Shown: positions 17,679-25,441 of the stretch, piece by piece
How the letters are laid out: each line of letters opens with the position of its first letter
Position numbering within the stretch: the stretch's first letter is position 1
NCBI GenBank assembly: GCA_037318855.1
Contig: CP134874.1
Location: 2,046,598 to 2,110,597 of the forward strand
Direction: 5' to 3'
DNA length: 64,000 nucleotides
Source of the DNA: Candidatus Sedimenticola sp. (ex Thyasira tokunagai)
GTDB lineage: Bacteria > Pseudomonadota > Gammaproteobacteria > Chromatiales > Chromatiaceae
The notes under the pieces: generated by a model
Told to the model about the DNA's origin: nothing
What the model saw: the letters and a program-made list of their open reading frames with translations, nothing else
The model's database searches: none
Position numbers and translations under genes: made by a program

Positions 17679-18776
17679 TTGAACAGAGTTGCGATTATTG
17701 GGGCCGGTAGGATCGGTGCATCAATTGCGAAATTGCTGCATCAAACAGGGGATTACGCAGTTCTTCTGGCCGACAGAACCTCGCATGCTCTGGAGAGTAG
17801 CGGGCTGCCGGCAGGTGTGAAAACCCGACTGCTGGATATCGGTGACAGCGATCAGTTGCTGACACTGCTGAGTGAATATCAGGCAGTGGTGTCGGCCTGT
17901 AACTTCGATGCAAGCCCCCTTATCGCCTCGGCAGCGGCGGAGGTGGGGATCAGCTATTTCGACCTTACTGAAGATGTGGCCACTGCCGATTTGATCAATG
18001 AGATCGCCACCGCAAACGCCAGGCCAGGTCAGGTATTTGTCCCTCAGTGCGGCCTTGCGCCTGGCTTTATAGGTATCCTCGGCCACCATGTGGGTAAACA
18101 GTTCGATCAACTGGAGAGTTTAAAACTGCGGGTGGGTGCGCTGCCGGAGTTTCCCTCAAACACCCTGATGTACAATCTGATCTGGTCAACCCAGGGGCTG
18201 ATCAATGAGTACTGTAACCCCTGTCAGGCAATTCGTGGTGGTGAGCGTGTCGAGCTTACTCCGTTGGAAGGGCTTGAGACCTTTTCCCTTGATGGCATGG
18301 CCTATGAGGCATTCAACACCTCAGGTGGGTTGGGTACACTTTGCCAGACCCTTGATGGCAAGGTGGAAGATCTAACCTACAAAACCATCCGCTACAAAGG
18401 CCATCAGTACTTGATGAACTTCCTTATCAATAGTCTGAAACTGGGGCAGCGCCGTACCCTACTAAAGCAGATTTTTGAAAATGCGGTAGCCGCCACCAAG
18501 CAGGATGTCGTTCTGATCATGGTGACGGCCACCGGTATGGTGGACGGAAAGTTCATGCAGATAACCGACAGCCGTAAGATCTATCACGATTGTATTGATG
18601 GAGAGCATTGGGGTGCGATACAGATCACCACTGCATCTTCACTCTGTGCGGTACTGGACCTCTTTTTTCAGGGCGAGTTGCCGAACCAGGGCTACGTGCG
18701 CCAGGAGCAGATAGATTTCAATGATCTGATCGACAACCGCTTTGCTGGTTGTTTTGTTAACAAGTCACGGATCTGA
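17679..18776 (+). CDS. Saccharopine dehydrogenase family oxidoreductase
   Basis: The product has an N-terminal Rossmann fold (NRVAIIGAGRIGASIAKLLHQTG) and the LYS1/LYS9-type catalytic domain (VFVPQCGLAPGFIGILGHHVG, then GGERVELTPLEGLETFSLDG). Members act on saccharopine or on similar secondary amines such as carboxynorspermidine. I prefer the TTG at 17679 because GGAGGG lies just upstream and the product then starts directly at the nucleotide-binding strand; the ATG at 17643 has no ribosome site. Next to it is an ALDH7-type gene, so the pair would convert saccharopine to aminoadipate. No lysine-ketoglutarate reductase is visible. Confidence 0.85.
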   Translation: MNRVAIIGAGRIGASIAKLLHQTGDYAVLLADRTSHALESSGLPAGVKTRLLDIGDSDQLLTLLSEYQAVVSACNFDASPLIASAAAEVGISYFDLTEDVATADLINEIATANARPGQVFVPQCGLAPGFIGILGHHVGKQFDQLESLKLRVGALPEFPSNTLMYNLIWSTQGLINEYCNPCQAIRGGERVELTPLEGLETFSLDGMAYEAFNTSGGLGTLCQTLDGKVEDLTYKTIRYKGHQYLMNFLINSLKLGQRRTLLKQIFENAVAATKQDVVLIMVTATGMVDGKFMQITDSRKIYHDCIDGEHWGAIQITTASSLCAVLDLFFQGELPNQGYVRQEQIDFNDLIDNRFAGCFVNKSRI

Positions 18777-18868
18777 GGATGGAACGATGGGGTAGATATT
18801 CCATAGGCATATTTTGTATAAGCACTTATCACTTAGGCCTGTAAGGATATCTTTCTGAAAGTAGGTGG

Positions 18869-20419
18869 ATGAAAATGGATAATCGGATTCTCTCTGCGCT
18901 GGATATCAGTGTGACGGCAAAAGGGCACTTTCCTTCTCTGCTTCAAGGCGGTAATTGCGAGGAGGGGGAGGGAGAGTCTCATGAGGTATTCTCTCCATGT
19001 GACGGTGCATCTCTAGGTCTATTCAACCTGCTCTCAGAGGCTCAGGTTTCGGATGCGATTGTCCGAGCCCGGGAGGCTTTTCTCAAGCAGCGTCTGATAC
19101 CGGCACCTCGGCGGGGTGAGTTTGTTCGTGAACTGGGCAATGAATTCAGGGCCAACAAACAGCAACTTGCGGAGCTTATCACCCTGGAGTGCGGCAAGAT
19201 TCTTCAGGAGTCGTTGGGTGAGGTGCAGGAGGTGATTGATATCTGCGATCTTGCCGTCGGCCTTTCACGGCAACTTCACGGCCTCACCATTGCCAGTGAG
19301 CGTCCAGAGCACCGTATGATGGAGCAGTGGCACCCTCTGGGACCGATAGCGGTAATCAGTGCTTTTAATTTTCCGATGGCGGTGTGGGCCTGGAATGCCA
19401 CCCTTGCCATTGTCTGTGGCAATACGCTGCTATGGAAACCGTCTGAGAAAGCCCCCCTCTGTGCACTTGCCTGTCAGCAACTGGTCAACCGTGTCCTGAC
19501 GCGGTTTGCAGAGTTTCCTCGAGACCTTTCCGCTGTGCTGGTTGGCGACCGCCGTACGGGAGAGCAGTTGAGCCACTGCCGAGAGATTCCCTTAGTCTCC
19601 GCCACGGGTTCAGTGGCCATGGGGCGCAAGGTGGGTGCGTCGGTAGGTAGTAGGCTGGGGCGTTCACTCCTTGAGTTGGGTGGTAATAACGGCATGATTG
19701 TCACCCCGTCAGCCAACCTGGAGTTGGCGTTGCGCGCTATCGTCTTTTCCGCCGTCGGTACCTGTGGTCAACGCTGCACCAGCCTGCGGCGGGTGATCGC
19801 ACAGCAAGAGATAATTGGGCCCCTGGAACAGCGACTATTGGCGAGTTATGACACCCTACCCATCGGAGACCCTTTTGATTCGGTAACTCTGGTTGGGCCA
19901 CTGATAGATGGTCTCGCTTACAAACAGATGCAACGGGCCTTGGTCGATGCAGAAGCAGAGGGAGGTAAACTGCTGTGTGGTGGTGAGCGGGTGACTGTTT
20001 CAGGCGGGGAGGGTGGTTTCTACGTGAAGCCGGCAATTATTCGCATCGGTCCCGAAGCTGAGATAGTAAAAGAAGAGACCTTTGCGCCGATTCTCTACCT
20101 CATTCCCTATAGCGACTTTGAGGAGGCGATCCGGATTCACAATAATGTTCCCCAGGGGCTCTCTTCGGCGATCTTTACCGATGATCTGAAAGAGTCGGAA
20201 CATTTTCTCTCAGTTACAGGCTCCGACTGCGGCCTTGCCAATGTCAATATCGGTACCTCGGGGGCGGAGATTGGCGGTGCATTTGGCGGTGAAAAGGATA
20301 CCGGTGGCGGTAGAGAGTCGGGGAGTGACGCATGGAAAAACTACATGCGCCGGGCGACCAACACCATCAACTATGGCGATGATATTCCACTGGCACAGGG
20401 GATTGATTTCGGTACCTGA
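18869..20419 (+). CDS. Aldehyde dehydrogenase, aminoadipate-semialdehyde (ALDH7) type
   Basis: The 516-aa product is a full-length aldehyde dehydrogenase. Visible are SAFNFPMAVWAWNATLAIVCGNTLLWKPSEK (substrate and cofactor region), the general-base region LLELGGNN, and GTCGQRCTSLRR with the catalytic Cys. The C-terminal INYGDDIPLAQGIDF resembles ALDH7A1/AmaB enzymes, which oxidise alpha-aminoadipate semialdehyde in lysine breakdown. Pairing with the saccharopine-dehydrogenase-like gene 90 bp upstream supports that reading. AGGTGG precedes the start. The original phosphatase gene followed it before the mobile element inserted. Confidence 0.88.
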   Translation: MKMDNRILSALDISVTAKGHFPSLLQGGNCEEGEGESHEVFSPCDGASLGLFNLLSEAQVSDAIVRAREAFLKQRLIPAPRRGEFVRELGNEFRANKQQLAELITLECGKILQESLGEVQEVIDICDLAVGLSRQLHGLTIASERPEHRMMEQWHPLGPIAVISAFNFPMAVWAWNATLAIVCGNTLLWKPSEKAPLCALACQQLVNRVLTRFAEFPRDLSAVLVGDRRTGEQLSHCREIPLVSATGSVAMGRKVGASVGSRLGRSLLELGGNNGMIVTPSANLELALRAIVFSAVGTCGQRCTSLRRVIAQQEIIGPLEQRLLASYDTLPIGDPFDSVTLVGPLIDGLAYKQMQRALVDAEAEGGKLLCGGERVTVSGGEGGFYVKPAIIRIGPEAEIVKEETFAPILYLIPYSDFEEAIRIHNNVPQGLSSAIFTDDLKESEHFLSVTGSDCGLANVNIGTSGAEIGGAFGGEKDTGGGRESGSDAWKNYMRRATNTINYGDDIPLAQGIDFGT

Positions 20420-20536
20420 TACAGCACCCCTCTTGTCACGAAAAATCCCTGGATGGGGGAGGGGCCGGGGTTGGAATGGGATGGACAGATAAAGTAGTAT
20501 ACAACCTATAAGTCACCCGATTGTAAAACTGAAAAT

Positions 20537-20581
20537 ATGAGAAAAATCAAAGTATTATTTGTTTGTATGGGCAATATCTAA
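20537..20581 (+). pseudogene. 5' remnant of the low-molecular-weight phosphatase gene
   Basis: ATG AGA AAA ATC AAA encodes MRKIKVLFVCMGNI and then a stop. From 20549 it is identical for 31 nt to the intact phosphatase gene at 28687. This is the original host start region, cut off by insertion of the mobile element. Confidence 0.92.
20549..20579 (+). repeat. Left attachment site (31-bp direct repeat)
   Basis: Identical to 28699-28729. Starts AAAGTATTATTTG and ends GGGCAATATCT. It encodes the first half of the phosphatase P-loop. Confidence 0.92.
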
Positions 20582-20589
20582 GAATCCCT

Positions 20590-21974
20590 GAGTTATAGTC
20601 AAATCTGGTGTTTAACCAGTTGAATCAAGCGGCGACCTGATCGACTCCTGTTACCTCAACACCATCTTTAAATTTGATTCCGGTTATCACCTTCGCCAGG
20701 TAACCGAAACCCCGTAATCGTCTCCACTTCTTCTCGGCACACAGGCCGAGTTTGAACATCATGTGTAGCATGCCGTCACGCGATAGGCAGCCCTTGGAAC
20801 GCTTGGTTCGATGGCGGATTGTCCCGAAGGTTGATTCAATCGGATTGCTGGTCCGAATGCTCTGCCAGTGCTGTGCCGGAAAGTGATAGAAAGCCATCAG
20901 TTCCTCTCGGTCTTTGTGCAGACAGATGGCAGCCTTCGGATACTTCGGCTCATACGTTTTGATAAACAGATCAAAGGCCTTTTCCGCATCGGCCTGAGTC
21001 TCCGCCTGCCAGATGTTATGCAGTGCCTGCTTCGCTTTCGGCTGAGCTGTCTTTGGCAGGCAGTTCAGCACGTTCATGGTCTTGTGCATCCAGCAGCGCT
21101 GCTGGCGCGTCTCAGGATATACTTCCTCCAGCGCAGCCCAGAAGCCCATGGCACCGTCACCGATCGCCAATTTGGGCGGGTTCAGTCCGCGTGACTTCAG
21201 CTTCAACAGTACCTCCCGCCAGCTCTGCGTGGACTCCCGCACACCATCCTCAATTGCCAGAAAATGCTTCTCACCACGCTCATTCACACCGATCACCACC
21301 AGGGCACACAGCTTCGTCTGCTCTGCTCTCAGTCCGCTGTAGACACCGTCTGTCCACACATACACCCAATGCTCCTTATCCAGGCGCTCCTCACACCAGC
21401 TCCGATATTCTTCTGCCCAGACCTGCTTCAGACGCGATACCGTGCTGGCCGACAAGCCTGTTGCATCCGGACCCACCAGCACTTTCAGGGCCTCACCCAT
21501 CTCACCACTGGAAATCCCCTTCAGGTAGAGCCACGGCAACGCCGCTTCCAGTGACTTCGTCTTGCGTACATACGGCGGTACCAGAGCTGATCGGAACGTC
21601 ACCGGCTCGCCGGTCTTCGCTCGAACTTTGGGGATCTCGACCGTGACCGGCCCCAATCCTGTCTGCAGTTTACGAGCTGGCAGATGACCATTACGCACCA
21701 CACCCGCCTTGCCATCCTCTGTCCGTCGCTCGGTGTGCTCCGCCAACAGCTCCAGCAGCTCTGCCTCTACCGCCTGGTAGATCAACTGCTCTGCACCGCT
21801 TCTCAGCAACTCTGTCAGCGGATCGATAATCGTATCTCGACCTGCCAGCTTAACAACGTTATTCTTACTCATGGTGGCGTATCTCCAATGGTTGTTTTGA
21901 TGTCTCGCAACAACAAATCAACCAGATACGCCGCCCTTTTTCAACTACTCAAACACCAGATTCAGTTATAACTC
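20590..21974. mobile_element. IS256-family insertion sequence
   Basis: This 1385-bp element encloses one transposase gene. The ends are 24-bp imperfect inverted repeats, beginning GAGTTATA and sharing ATCTGGTGTTT (20590-20613 and 21951-21974). Flanking octamers differ (GAATCCCT on the left, CTAGGGGA on the right), so no target duplication is seen. With the left end only 10 bp from the attachment site, a deletion next to the IS is likely. Confidence 0.88.
20625..21872 (-). CDS. IS256-family (mutator-type) transposase
   Basis: The 415-aa DDE transposase appears intact. It has the N-terminal region VRNGHLPARKLQTGLGPVTVEIPKVR, first Asp in VWTDGVYSGL, second Asp in LAIGDGAMGFW with the CWMHKTMNVL region, and Glu in NPIESTFGTIRHRTKRSKG. 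It catalyses IS transposition via cut-out circles in this family. It is located at the left edge of the mobilizable element. Confidence 0.93.
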   Translation of the reverse strand: MSKNNVVKLAGRDTIIDPLTELLRSGAEQLIYQAVEAELLELLAEHTERRTEDGKAGVVRNGHLPARKLQTGLGPVTVEIPKVRAKTGEPVTFRSALVPPYVRKTKSLEAALPWLYLKGISSGEMGEALKVLVGPDATGLSASTVSRLKQVWAEEYRSWCEERLDKEHWVYVWTDGVYSGLRAEQTKLCALVVIGVNERGEKHFLAIEDGVRESTQSWREVLLKLKSRGLNPPKLAIGDGAMGFWAALEEVYPETRQQRCWMHKTMNVLNCLPKTAQPKAKQALHNIWQAETQADAEKAFDLFIKTYEPKYPKAAICLHKDREELMAFYHFPAQHWQSIRTSNPIESTFGTIRHRTKRSKGCLSRDGMLHMMFKLGLCAEKKWRRLRGFGYLAKVITGIKFKDGVEVTGVDQVAA

Positions 21975-22115
21975 CTAGGGGATGTGGGGCATCTTAAAGC
22001 TGAAGGAGGTGAGTGGAATCCTGAGTGGACTAAATTGTTCGGAGTACCAAAAGAAACTGGCGTTCTACTTGATTTGCGTCTGTCTGGGAATGACTGGAAT
22101 CTTGTTAATGTTTAA
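21975..22115 (+). pseudogene. C-terminal remnant of a gene upstream of the JAB peptidase
   Basis: Directly after the IS end, the frame starting at 21975 reads 46 residues to a TAA: GDVGHLKAEGGEWNPEWTKL, then FGVPKETGVLLDLRLSGNDW, then NLVNV. Its stop overlaps the JAB start by 8 nt (ATGTTTAA), as expected for coupled genes. The composition looks like real protein. I cannot assign the family from this tail. E1/E2-like or other ubiquitin-type pathway partners are common before such JAB genes, but that is inference. Confidence 0.6.
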
Positions 22116-22587
22116 TGTCAGCAATTTGGAAATAGGTATTACAGTTTCAATAACGGATGAGTGTATCGAAGTATTTAAGAATAATAGAAGAAATAGTAAG
22201 TCTAATGAAAGGGGAGGGCTGCTGTTCTCCAGTCCTGTAGTTAGTGATTGTGTTGAGGTATCAAGCGTGTCGGAACCTACGAAGAAAGATAAGTCAGGTA
22301 AGTATTACTTTTACCCGGATCCTGCGTCTTCGCAGCAAGAAATAGATCGTCAATTTGCTCGCCAGCTTGCTTACGTCGGAGATTGGCACACACACCCAAG
22401 TGACATTCCAAAACCATCCCCAAAAGACGTTGTCACTATCAAAAAGGTATTTAATGAGTCATCACACAACTTAAATTATGTTTTAATGATAATCATCGGT
22501 ACTAGTAATGATTTTCGGAATAATTATTACTGCCTTACGGATGGTGATGAAGTATACGAACTGCGAGTTCATAATGTTGTCGCATGA
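22108..22587 (+). CDS. JAB/JAMM-domain metallopeptidase
   Basis: The 159-aa product from the ATG at 22108 carries the complete JAMM zinc motif: an upstream Glu/Gly region (ERGGLLFS), then HTHPSDIPKPSPKD, which fits H-x-H-x7-S-x2-D. Prokaryotic JAB proteins cut isopeptide or C-terminal tails of ubiquitin-like proteins and occur in type II CBASS (Cap3) and other ubiquitin-like defence systems. Residues encoded between 21982 and 22107 in this frame are out-of-frame sequence of the truncated upstream gene and are excluded. No cyclase or ubiquitin-like gene remains, so the module is probably incomplete. It converges with the minus-strand 84-aa gene. Confidence 0.82.
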   Translation: MFNVSNLEIGITVSITDECIEVFKNNRRNSKSNERGGLLFSSPVVSDCVEVSSVSEPTKKDKSGKYYFYPDPASSQQEIDRQFARQLAYVGDWHTHPSDIPKPSPKDVVTIKKVFNESSHNLNYVLMIIIGTSNDFRNNYYCLTDGDEVYELRVHNVVA

Positions 22588-22609
22588 GTGTGTGCGAAGA
22601 GAGGCCGTC

Positions 22610-22864
22610 TCATAAAGTGACTTCTCTTATTTCTACCAAGTCAAAAACATTGCGAATTTGATGCTTCCCTGCATACACCTCAATTCCAATATTTTCTTGT
22701 AAGTTCTCCGCTCCCCATTCTTTTGTGAAATCTATCTCATTTCCTTTATCATCTAGATTTCTGGTTATTAGAACAATAGAACCGCCTGCCCCCGATTTTC
22801 TTAAAACCTTAATAGCCTTTTCGCACAACTCTTTGCTTTTTGATGTTATGTTATTTTGATTCAT
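22610..22864 (-). CDS. Uncharacterised 84-aa protein behind the relaxase gene
   Basis: The start MNQNNITSKSKELCEKAIKV has no recognisable motif. It begins 24 nt after the relaxase stop on the same strand, with CAGGAG near the start, so it is probably co-transcribed with the relaxase. It may be an accessory of mobilization or regulation; nothing in the sequence decides this. Confidence 0.6.
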   Translation of the reverse strand: MNQNNITSKSKELCEKAIKVLRKSGAGGSIVLITRNLDDKGNEIDFTKEWGAENLQENIGIEVYAGKHQIRNVFDLVEIREVTL

Positions 22865-22888
22865 TACACTCTCCTGTCTTTTGGTTGT

Positions 22889-23638
22889 CTAATGGGTACT
22901 TAAATTTGAAGTAGAACGTTTTGCCAATGATTTTTCTTGGCTAATTACTTTTGATAGATCACATTTATTAGATTGAGTTAATGATGACGTGATTCGTGCA
23001 AGTAGCTTTTCGAGCATGCAAAGATAGTATCCTTTATGCCTTGTTGGTTTTCTGACAACTCCTTGGTTTTCAAGGCTTCGATGATCAATTTGTTGATCAA
23101 TCCCTGAATTCTTTAACTCTGTGTTTACACGTTCAGCCCATCTTCTTCTCCATTCCATGATGTTTTCCTTGTTGTTCCAATCTCTGTTTTTATTTCCAAA
23201 ACTGTTGCCAGATAATTCTCTCATCGTGAGCATTACGTGAACATGAGGGTTATTGGATTCCATATCATGAAAGCAGATATCCGCAATCATTCCGAGCCTT
23301 ACAAAGTCTGTTGAAACATAGCTTTTAACTAACTGAACATTCTGTGAGAGAGTTAGTTCTTTAGGTAAAGCTATATTTATTTCTCTGCATAACTGAGCAT
23401 CATTTCTCCTTTCCATGGATTCAACCTTATTCCACAGTGATGAGCGTTCAAGAACCCATGAAGGAGCATTCTTGGGCGCAATGATTCCATGTGTTTCTAC
23501 ACCTTTCCTACTGGTGAAATCATGTGTTATCCCTGTTCTATTATCTTTAAGCCTTGCCCCTGATCGGTATGCCGCGGCCGCTACTGAACTTTGTCCTTTA
23601 GAACGAGTAATTATTTGAAAGGAGTTGTGATAAATAGC
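22889..23638 (-). CDS. MobA/MobL (MobQ) family relaxase, short form
   Basis: Starting at the ATG at 23638 (GGACAGGACAACAA upstream) the product is 249 aa: MAIYHNSFQIITRSKGQSSV, then AAAYRSGARLKD with the likely catalytic Tyr, and NPHVHVMLTMREL with the HxH metal motif. It would nick the element's oriT and pilot the strand during mobilization. It is shorter than many MobQ relaxases, which carry extra C-terminal domains. An IS3-type element lies 43 bp upstream and separates it from oriT, which may affect its expression. The ORF extension beyond 23638 is out of context. Confidence 0.85.
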   Translation of the reverse strand, partial: AIYHNSFQIITRSKGQSSVAAAAYRSGARLKDNRTGITHDFTSRKGVETHGIIAPKNAPSWVLERSSLWNKVESMERRNDAQLCREINIALPKELTLSQNVQLVKSYVSTDFVRLGMIADICFHDMESNNPHVHVMLTMRELSGNSFGNKNRDWNNKENIMEWRRRWAERVNTELKNSGIDQQIDHRSLENQGVVRKPTRHKGYYLCMLEKLLARITSSLTQSNKCDLSKVISQEKSLAKRSTSNLSTH

Positions 23639-23728
23639 CATTTGTTGTCCTGTCCTCCCAAAGCTTCCCATGTACAGAAATGGACCCCAATTTTCGGACA
23701 GCCGCTTAAGTGTATTCTGCCTCTCTGA

Positions 23729-24553
23729 TTATGCTGCTTCCGGCAACATGATTTCACCAAAATATGCCTGATCCGGGGTTTTTCCCAAGCTCTGGTGTTT
23801 CCGTTCCGAATTGTAAAACTTCAAGTAGTCGCCAATTCCGGAACGTGCTTCATTCACAGACTCATAGGCCCGCAGATAGACCTCTTCATATTTGACGCTA
23901 CGCCAAAGCCGCTCAATGAAGACATTGTCCACCCAACGCCCCTTGCCGTCCATACTGATCTTTACCCCTGACGCCTTCAGTACGCTCGTAAATGCCTCAC
24001 TTGTGAATTGTGCTCCTTGATCTGTGTTGAATATCTCTGGTGCACCATAACGTCTAATAGCTTCCTCCAGTGCATCAACACAAAAGTCACTCTCCATCGT
24101 GTTGGAAAGACGCCAGCTCAATACTCTGCGACTATACCAGTCCATAATTGCCACCAGATAAACAAAACCTCTGGCCATCGGAATATAGGTAATGTCACTG
24201 CAGTAAACCTGGCCTGGGCGATTGATATCCAACCCCTTCAACAGGTAGGGGTAGATCTTGTGTCCCTTGCCTGGCCGGCTGGTACCCTTCTTGGGATATA
24301 AGGCCGTTACCCCCATTTGGCGCATCAACCGCTGTACACGTTTGCGGTTGATATCGTAACCCTCTTCCCATAGCCAATCACGAATCCGGCGGCTGCCATA
24401 GAAGGGGCGCTTCAGGTGCATCTCATCAATGCGGTGCATCAGCTTCAGGTCTTCGTCTGACACGCCCTTGGGCTGATAGTAAACAGAAGACCGATTCAGT
24501 GACAGCAACTGGCATTGACGGGTTGCAGGCAAAGTATGCTGCCGATCGATCAT
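23729..24553 (-). CDS. IS3-family transposase OrfB
   Basis: The 274-aa product has an HTH-21 type N-terminus (RPFYGSRRIRDWLWEEGYDINRKRVQRLMRQMG) and an integrase-core domain with Asp in YCSDITYIPM, Asp in FNTDQGAQFTSE and Glu in VFIERLWRSVKYEE. It is complete. It overlaps orfA by 4 nt, so it may be expressed by coupling or as a fusion through frameshifting. Confidence 0.92.
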   Translation of the reverse strand: MIDRQHTLPATRQCQLLSLNRSSVYYQPKGVSDEDLKLMHRIDEMHLKRPFYGSRRIRDWLWEEGYDINRKRVQRLMRQMGVTALYPKKGTSRPGKGHKIYPYLLKGLDINRPGQVYCSDITYIPMARGFVYLVAIMDWYSRRVLSWRLSNTMESDFCVDALEEAIRRYGAPEIFNTDQGAQFTSEAFTSVLKASGVKISMDGKGRWVDNVFIERLWRSVKYEEVYLRAYESVNEARSGIGDYLKFYNSERKHQSLGKTPDQAYFGEIMLPEAA

Positions 24554-24855
24554 CCCTTTCCTTTCGGACCGTGAATCCTTTCCAGTCCTTGTTCTAAAAA
24601 ATCCCGTTCCATAGTTAGCTGACCAATCTTGGCGTGCAGCTCTTTGATCTTGTGCTCACTCTCCTCGGCCTGTTTCTCAGAGCGACCAAATACCTGATCG
24701 GCATTGCCCATCAGTTGACGCCTCCACTCGGTGATCTGATTGGGATGAACATCAAACTGTTCAGCCAGTTCTGCCATAGTTTTATCACCCTTCAAGGCTG
24801 CCACAGCTACCTTGGCCTTGAAGTTTGATGAATGGTTTCTACGTTTTCTTCTCAT
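24550..24855 (-). CDS. IS3-family transposase OrfA
   Basis: The 101-aa product starts MRRKRRNHSSNFKAKVAVAA, followed by the helix-turn-helix EQFDVHPNQITEWRRQLM and a leucine-zipper-like coiled coil (EHKIKELHAKIGQLTMERDF). It recognises the IS ends. I use the ATG at 24855 because GGAG sits 6 nt upstream; the open frame runs up to 24897. Confidence 0.9.
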   Translation of the reverse strand: MRRKRRNHSSNFKAKVAVAALKGDKTMAELAEQFDVHPNQITEWRRQLMGNADQVFGRSEKQAEESEHKIKELHAKIGQLTMERDFLEQGLERIHGPKGKG

Positions 24856-24960
24856 CTTCTGCTCCTGTCTCTCGGACAATAGTGTTGCAGAAGACACTTA
24901 AACTTTCCTTATCCCTGTCCGACTACTGGGGTCCACCACTTACCACTAGGTCGCACACGT

Positions 24961-25000
24961 TGGTCACAATGTATAAGTGCGCTCTTAGCTATCGCAAGAG
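24961..25000 (+). other. Probable oriT of MobQ (RSF1010-like) type
   Basis: ATAAGTGCGCTCTT at 24973-24986 matches the nick-region core known for IncQ/MobQ plasmids (TAAGTGCGCCCT). An imperfect inverted repeat (ACGTTG, then CAATGT) lies directly upstream and a second hairpin (GCTCTT/AAGAGC) follows. It lies between the relaxase and the TraD-like gene. A second TAAGTGCG occurs at 25118-25125. Confidence 0.65.
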
Positions 25001-25144
25001 CACTAATTAACAATACAAAATCATCAAAAATGATTAACTTTTTCACATGCTTTGACTGCGCACGAAAACAATAATAGACTTTAATTTAATGCTGTCAAAT
25101 CAATATTTTACAGCGAATAAGTGCGAACAAGTACGGAGTTGATA

Positions 25145-25375
25145 ATGAATTTAGATAAACTAAAAGAGAGAAAAGACCAGCTTGAAGCTCGTATCAAAAA
25201 TCATGAAAATCGTTTAAAGGAAAACGAAAGAAAAGCCAGAACTCGCAGACTGATAATCTGGGGTACTGTCATGGAAAAAGCTATCCAGAACGGTCAAATG
25301 GACACAGAAAGATGGAAGAGATGGTGTGAACATTACACCTCAGATAGAGACAGAAAAGTTGCTACAAATTATTAA
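25145..25375 (+). CDS. TraD-like conjugal transfer accessory protein
   Basis: The 76-aa product has a long basic coiled coil (LDKLKERKDQLEARIKNHEN) and the KARTRRLIIWGTVMEKA segment typical of small TraD proteins that accompany MobQ relaxases. It probably helps assemble the relaxosome. The ATG at 25145 is chosen for its GGAG 7 nt upstream. It lies next to the predicted oriT and is followed by a strong terminator. Confidence 0.75.
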   Translation: MNLDKLKERKDQLEARIKNHENRLKENERKARTRRLIIWGTVMEKAIQNGQMDTERWKRWCEHYTSDRDRKVATNY

Positions 25376-25379
25376 TTAT

Positions 25380-25428
25380 AGTGCTCACTCCTCACTCTCT
25401 TTAGAGAGTGAGGAGTGAGCACTTTTTT
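25380..25428 (+). terminator. Strong rho-independent terminator
   Basis: A perfect 21-bp stem (25380-25400 with 25403-25423; arm starts AGTGCTCACTCC) has a 2-nt centre and is followed by a T-run. It lies between the convergent TraD-like and RepA-like genes. Confidence 0.93.
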
Positions 25429-25441
25429 CATAAATACAACC

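Larger units (their letters stand above)
23681..24935. mobile_element. IS3-family insertion sequence
   Basis: A 1255-bp element with ends TGGACCCCAATTTTCGGACA and, at the other side, the complement of TGGACCCCAGTAGTCGGACA. It contains orfA and orfB. Flanking triplets AAA and CCA do not match, so no target duplication is visible. Confidence 0.88.

Noticed and set aside
21982..22107. N-terminal part of the JAB ORF with a hydrophobic segment
   Set aside because: The same DNA reads as the C-terminus of another gene in a different frame, ending exactly at the JAB start.
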